From Planktothrix paucivesiculata PCC 9631 (GTDB lineage: Bacteria > Cyanobacteriota > Cyanobacteriia > Cyanobacteriales > Microcoleaceae): a DNA stretch of 57,487 nucleotides. The translations under genes and the position numbers were made by a program. This document shows positions 53,927 through 57,487 of the stretch, one piece after another; position 1 is the first letter of the stretch; every line of letters starts with the position of its first letter. The stretch spans positions 303,965 through 361,451 of the forward strand of contig NZ_LR735026.1 in NCBI RefSeq assembly GCF_900009265.2, read 5' to 3'. Under the pieces are notes generated by a model, which was given only the letters and a program-made list of their open reading frames with translations, ran no database searches and was not told the origin of the DNA.

Positions 53927-56329
53927 ATGGTTGGTCAGCTTTTAGACGGACGCTATCAAGTCATAGACGTGATTGAGTCAACGGATTTTGGGAAAACCTA
54001 TCTCGCCAAAGATACTCGGCGACCCGGTGAGTCGTTGTGTTTTGTTAAACATTTGCATCTGACTCCAGCAGATGCCAAACTCGTTAATGTAGCCCGTCAG
54101 CGCTTTCAACAAGAAGCCAAGGTTTTGGAAAAACTCTCTCAACATGATCAAATTCCCCAACTATTAGCTTATTTTGAAGAAAATCGAGAATTTTATTTAG
54201 TCGAATCCTATGTTTCGGGTCACTCATTAATGGATGAGATGTTACCCGGCAAACCCTTAACAGAAAATCAAGTCATTAATTTACTCACCGATGTATTAGG
54301 AATTCTGAGATTTGTTCATCAACAGGGCGTAATTCATCGGGATATTAAACCCAGTAATTTAATCCGTCGTCAAACCGATGGAAAATTTATTTTACTGGAT
54401 TTTGGAGCCGTTCAAGAAATTAATTTAAACTCCCATCAAGATTCCCCCATCAGTCGGGTGGGAACCCTTGAATATATGCCCATTGAACAGTTCCAATGTC
54501 ATCCCCATTTTAATAGTGATATTTATGCTTTGGGGATGATTGCCATTCAAGGATTAACGGGTTTACCCGCTTCCGAATTGCCAAAACTGCGAAGAAATAA
54601 TGGTTCAGATACAGGTGAAATATTCTGGCGACATTTGGCAATTGTCAGTGTTGAATTGGGCGATATTATTGATAAAATGGTGCGGTCTGATTATCACCAA
54701 CGTTATCAATCTGTTGATGAAGTTTTATCAGCCATAAAAACCCTGCGTTCTGCCTCGGCACCTAATCTTTCTAAGCTGGAAATCTATCGAGAAGAAGTTC
54801 AACGGTGTGCTAACCATCATCGAGGAGAAATTTCAATTATCGGTCGGCAAATTTTAGAGGAATTACGATTAAGTTTAGAACTATTACCCGAAGATGCAGA
54901 AGCGGTTGAAGATGAAATTTTAAACCCTTATCGTAAATATCATGAAAAGGGAGAACGTTATGAACAAGCTTTAATTGCCACGATGCAACAGGAATACCCA
55001 TTTAGTCCAGAAACTCGCGAAGAACTGAAACGATTTCAACAACTTTTAGGGTTAAATGATCAAGATATTGCTATTATTGAAAAACAAGTTTTACCCCAAT
55101 CTATTTTAACTAAAATTGCTAAATTTATCCGTAATTTTGGCTGGATTTCTTCCTTTTCTCCCCCTGAAAATATAGAGTTTAAACCTTCTCAAAAATCTGG
55201 GTTTTCTCCCCGACTGGCTTTGGGTTTAGGATTGATTAGTTTATTGGGAATAATTTGGGCAATCTCTGAATATCAGAAATCGAGAAATTTACAAGAATTA
55301 CAAACCCAAAAAATTAATAATATTCAGCAACTTTTAGTCGCCGGAAAATATGATCAATGTTTAAACGAAGCTGAAAATATTACTGAAACCTCTTTTCAGG
55401 ATCAATCACTTAAAAACCTGATCCAAAAATGTGAGGATAAAGTATTTTGGAAAACCGTAACTCCTGAAAATTTCGCCCAACATTCCGATGCAGTTTGGGC
55501 TGTTACCTTCAGTCCCGATAGTCAAACAATTGCCAGTGGGAGTCAAGATACAACTTTGAAATTGTGGGATATTAAAACTAGGAAAGAAATTAAAAGTTTA
55601 GTGGGAGATTTCTCCCCAATTTATGCTGTAGATTTTAACTCCGATGGCACAGAAATATCCTCTGGAAGTGGGTTATGGCGGATTTTAGAATGGAATTTGA
55701 CTACTGGAAAAGAGTATGCACCCCTAGAACATTTAGCCACGATTTGGTCAATTGATGTTAGTCCCGATAATCAAAAAATTGCCAGTGCGAGTGCGGATAA
55801 AACTGTGAAAATTTGGGATCGACAAACGGGAGAAATTTTGCAGAATTTTACCGATCATCAAGATCAGGTTTATGCGGTTGTTTTTAGTCCCGATGGTCAA
55901 CGATTAGTTACAGCTTCTCAAGATAAAACCATTAAAATTTGGCAAGTAGAAACAGGAGAATTGTTAAATACTTTAACCGGACATTTAGAAGGAGTGCGAT
56001 CGCTGACAATTAGTTCCGATGGTAAAATTATTGTTAGTGGTAGCTTGGATGATACCGTTAAAGTTTGGAACCTAGAAACTGGAGCGTTAATTCAGACTTT
56101 AACCGGACATTCTAACGATGTCTTATCCGTCGCCATCAGTCCCGATAACCTGATTATTGCTAGTAGCAGTCGAGATAAAACTATTAAACTATGGAATTTA
56201 AAAACGGCAGAATTATTAAATACCTTAACCGGACATCAAGATGATATTCATTCGATTAAATTTAGTCCCGATAGGAATAGTTTAGTTAGTGCAAGTAAGG
56301 ACAAAACGATTAAATTGTGGGTGCGTTAA
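53927..56329 (+). CDS. Serine/threonine protein kinase with seven WD40 repeats
   Basis: The ATG at 53927 gives 800 residues. The kinase domain (about 9-275) has a glycine loop variant (ESTDFGKTYLA), K41, HRDIKPSN (137-144) and DFG (158-160), so it should be active. A helical linker and a transmembrane helix (about 428-447, LALGLGLISLLGIIWAI) separate it from seven WD40 repeats (about 515-800), enough for one closed propeller, presumably outside the cytoplasm. This Pkn-type design is common in filamentous cyanobacteria. Unlike the repeats of the nSTAND protein, these are well diverged. It starts 52 nt after glcF. Confidence 0.92.
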   Translation: MVGQLLDGRYQVIDVIESTDFGKTYLAKDTRRPGESLCFVKHLHLTPADAKLVNVARQRFQQEAKVLEKLSQHDQIPQLLAYFEENREFYLVESYVSGHSLMDEMLPGKPLTENQVINLLTDVLGILRFVHQQGVIHRDIKPSNLIRRQTDGKFILLDFGAVQEINLNSHQDSPISRVGTLEYMPIEQFQCHPHFNSDIYALGMIAIQGLTGLPASELPKLRRNNGSDTGEIFWRHLAIVSVELGDIIDKMVRSDYHQRYQSVDEVLSAIKTLRSASAPNLSKLEIYREEVQRCANHHRGEISIIGRQILEELRLSLELLPEDAEAVEDEILNPYRKYHEKGERYEQALIATMQQEYPFSPETREELKRFQQLLGLNDQDIAIIEKQVLPQSILTKIAKFIRNFGWISSFSPPENIEFKPSQKSGFSPRLALGLGLISLLGIIWAISEYQKSRNLQELQTQKINNIQQLLVAGKYDQCLNEAENITETSFQDQSLKNLIQKCEDKVFWKTVTPENFAQHSDAVWAVTFSPDSQTIASGSQDTTLKLWDIKTRKEIKSLVGDFSPIYAVDFNSDGTEISSGSGLWRILEWNLTTGKEYAPLEHLATIWSIDVSPDNQKIASASADKTVKIWDRQTGEILQNFTDHQDQVYAVVFSPDGQRLVTASQDKTIKIWQVETGELLNTLTGHLEGVRSLTISSDGKIIVSGSLDDTVKVWNLETGALIQTLTGHSNDVLSVAISPDNLIIASSSRDKTIKLWNLKTAELLNTLTGHQDDIHSIKFSPDRNSLVSASKDKTIKLWVR

Positions 56330-56421
56330 TATCAACTCCGTAGAGACGTGCCATGGCGCGTCTCTCTGCACAAAAGTCGAGGAAAGCAAAGACAAACTAT
56401 CAAGTACAAAACGATTAAATT
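56301..56421. repeat. 16-bp direct repeat of the kinase gene 3' end
   Basis: ACAAAACGATTAAATT occurs at 56301-56316, inside the last WD40 unit of the kinase gene, and again at 56406-56421, in the non-coding space behind it. CAAGT precedes both copies. It suggests a small partial duplication of the gene end, or a vestige of a longer WD40 tail. Confidence 0.6.
56342..56365. repeat. Palindromic repeat AGAGACG/CGTCTCT
   Basis: The 7-nt arms AGAGACG (56342-56348) and CGTCTCT (56359-56365) enclose TGCCATGGCG. This GTAGAGACGTGCCATGGC-type unit is a dispersed palindrome in cyanobacterial genomes (from memory). It is located 12 nt after the kinase stop. Confidence 0.6.
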
Positions 56422-56477
56422 AGCCCTCTTCTGTCAGTCTCCGAAACCAACAAGTAATAAAAAGTAGAGTTATCCAT

Positions 56478-57487
56478 TAGACATCTCCGAAATAAAAATG
56501 GGGAGGGATACTTGATGGTAAAATTAGATTTTACCCCAAGGAGAGATGACTAAATCAAGAGGCTATCTGGACAAGAATCCCCAGCAAACAAAAAGGCTAT
56601 TGTCGATGAACAAATCTTACTAACTCTAATTTATCTGCATCAGATGCCCACATTTCAAATGTTAGGGTTACAGTTTGAAGTGAGTGAATCAACAGCGAAT
56701 GATATTTTCCATAACTGGATAAAAATCTTCAGAGAATTACTGCCAGCCAGTTTAGTTGAGCAAGTAAAAAAAAACGAGAGTGATTGGGAGTGGGTAGAAG
56801 AAATTCTGCTGGAATTTGAGTTAATAGTAGATAGCTATGAACAGCCCATGCAAAGACCAATAGACAACGAAGAGCAGAAAAAATATTACTCAGGAAAGAA
56901 AAAAACACATACGTTTAAAAATCAAGTCATTGTCATGCCGAGCGGGAAAGAAATAGTGGATGTAGCTGTGGGTTATACCGGAGCAACAAGCGATCTGAAA
57001 TTGTGGAGAGAAAGAAGGGAGGAATTGGGGAATCATCAAAAATACAGGGGGGATAAAGCTTATGTAGGGGAAACAGCAATTAATACACCACATAAGAAAC
57101 CGAGGAATCAAGAAATATCCCTTGAACATCGAGAAGAAAATCGGTTAAAAGCCAAACAAAGGATTGTAGTCGAACATTTAATAAGACTGATAAAAATTTA
57201 TCGAGTTGCTTCCGAAAGATTTCGGTTAAAGAGCCAAAATTATGAAGCAGTAATCTTGACAGTATGTGGACTAATAAGATGGCGAATAGGAGCGATTGTA
57301 TTATCATCTAAGAATTGCCCAGAATACTTTTGAAAAATGATTGAATATCAGAAATAAAATTCATTAATTATTATTAATGTAACTGAAAAAGCCTATGAAT
57401 CCGTTACTTTAGGAGAACCCGGCACAGGAGTGCTAGAGGCTCAAAAAGTAGCGATAGAGGGCGTTTGAGGATTTTCGGAGATGTCTA
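56478..57487 (+). mobile_element. IS5-type insertion sequence, about 1010 bp, with 15-bp terminal inverted repeats
   Basis: TAGACATCTCCGAAA (56478-56492) is the exact reverse complement of TTTCGGAGATGTCTA (57473-57487), the last 15 bases of the window. Between them lies a DDE transposase gene. The element therefore seems to be seen completely, ending exactly at the window edge. The outer TA may belong to the target duplication; the right flank is not visible, so the duplication cannot be checked. Confidence 0.88.
56554..57333 (+). pseudogene. IS5-family DDE transposase, 5' end damaged
   Basis: The frame encodes an HTH-like part (IVDEQILLTLIYLHQMPTF, FEVSESTANDIF) and a DDE_Tnp_4-type catalytic domain. 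The likely catalytic residues are Asp in LIVDSYEQPMQRP, Asp in YRGDKAYVGE and Glu in RIVVEHLI. Similarity begins at 56554 but no start codon is there. An ATG at 56515 in the same frame runs only 12 codons to TAA (56551-56553). The first in-frame ATG after it (56644) falls inside the HTH part and would give 229 residues. Only about 75 bp separate this from the left inverted repeat, so the N-terminal codons were probably deleted. Confidence 0.8.

Noticed and set aside
57376-57468. Open stretch between the transposase stop and the right inverted repeat (NVTEKAYESV...)
   Set aside because: No start codon with ribosome site and only 30 codons; could be a captured gene fragment, but chance is equally likely.

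Overview
The window is chromosomal DNA of a filamentous, Oscillatoriales-type (Planktothrix-like) cyanobacterium; the genus is an inference. Cyanobacterial markers seen directly include psaF-psaJ (photosystem I) divergent from tsaD, ycf35, a CtaA-type copper ATPase, the rbp-rpsU pair, lrtA, a TPP riboswitch on thiC, a glycolate dehydrogenase glcE-glcF pair, three Uma2-family genes, many HIP1 octamers (GCGATCGC, about twenty noticed) and the short palindromic repeats usual in these genomes.

Layout. 1-7.3 kb: heptamer repeat, psaJ, psaF, tsaD, a DUF29 gene, arfB, an UgpC/MalK-like ATPase and a GyrA paralogue. 7.4-15.5 kb: a signalling block with a CheY-like protein, a TPR protein, a CBS-like histidine kinase, and a hybrid kinase whose gene overlaps a REC-GGDEF-EAL gene by 4 nt; a small YiaA-like membrane protein follows. 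15.6-18.5 kb: a two-gene unit of unknown function encoding a glycine-zipper membrane protein and a coiled-coil membrane protein. 18.5-21 kb: Uma2 remnant and Uma2 gene, then a DUF2997-ycf35-ferredoxin operon. 21.1-25.4 kb: ctaA and a type II restriction-modification pair. 25.5-27.6 kb: a universal stress protein and thiC with its riboswitch. 27.9-33.0 kb: a CHAT protease next to an nSTAND ATPase with 12 near-identical WD40 repeats. 33-39.8 kb: a HisIE-like protein with a degenerate HisI half, hemL, a small exported protein, a structured RNA-like element, csbD-like, Uma2 genes and gnd. 39.8-44.5 kb: an RCK-channel-RCK protein, rpsU, rbp, lipB and lrtA. 44.9-50.3 kb: a second hybrid kinase/REC-GGDEF pair and an MscS-type channel. 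50.3-56.3 kb: a DUF4079 protein, glcE-glcF and a Ser/Thr kinase with a seven-bladed WD40 propeller. 56.48-57.49 kb: an IS5-type insertion sequence bounded by inverted repeats, with a 5'-damaged transposase.

Best candidate for an undescribed system: the CHAT protease and nSTAND-WD40 pair (27.9-33.0 kb). The C-terminal part of the protease and the N-terminus of the STAND protein carry the same short Gly/Asn motif, NKSQxxGxIxISGN. This is the arrangement expected if a sensor recruits its effector by amyloid-like or other homotypic contact. The second candidate is the glycine-zipper/coiled-coil pair at 15.6-18.5 kb. The third is the orphan structured element at 35.6-36.0 kb. All calls were made by reading the sequence; no database search or folding program was run.
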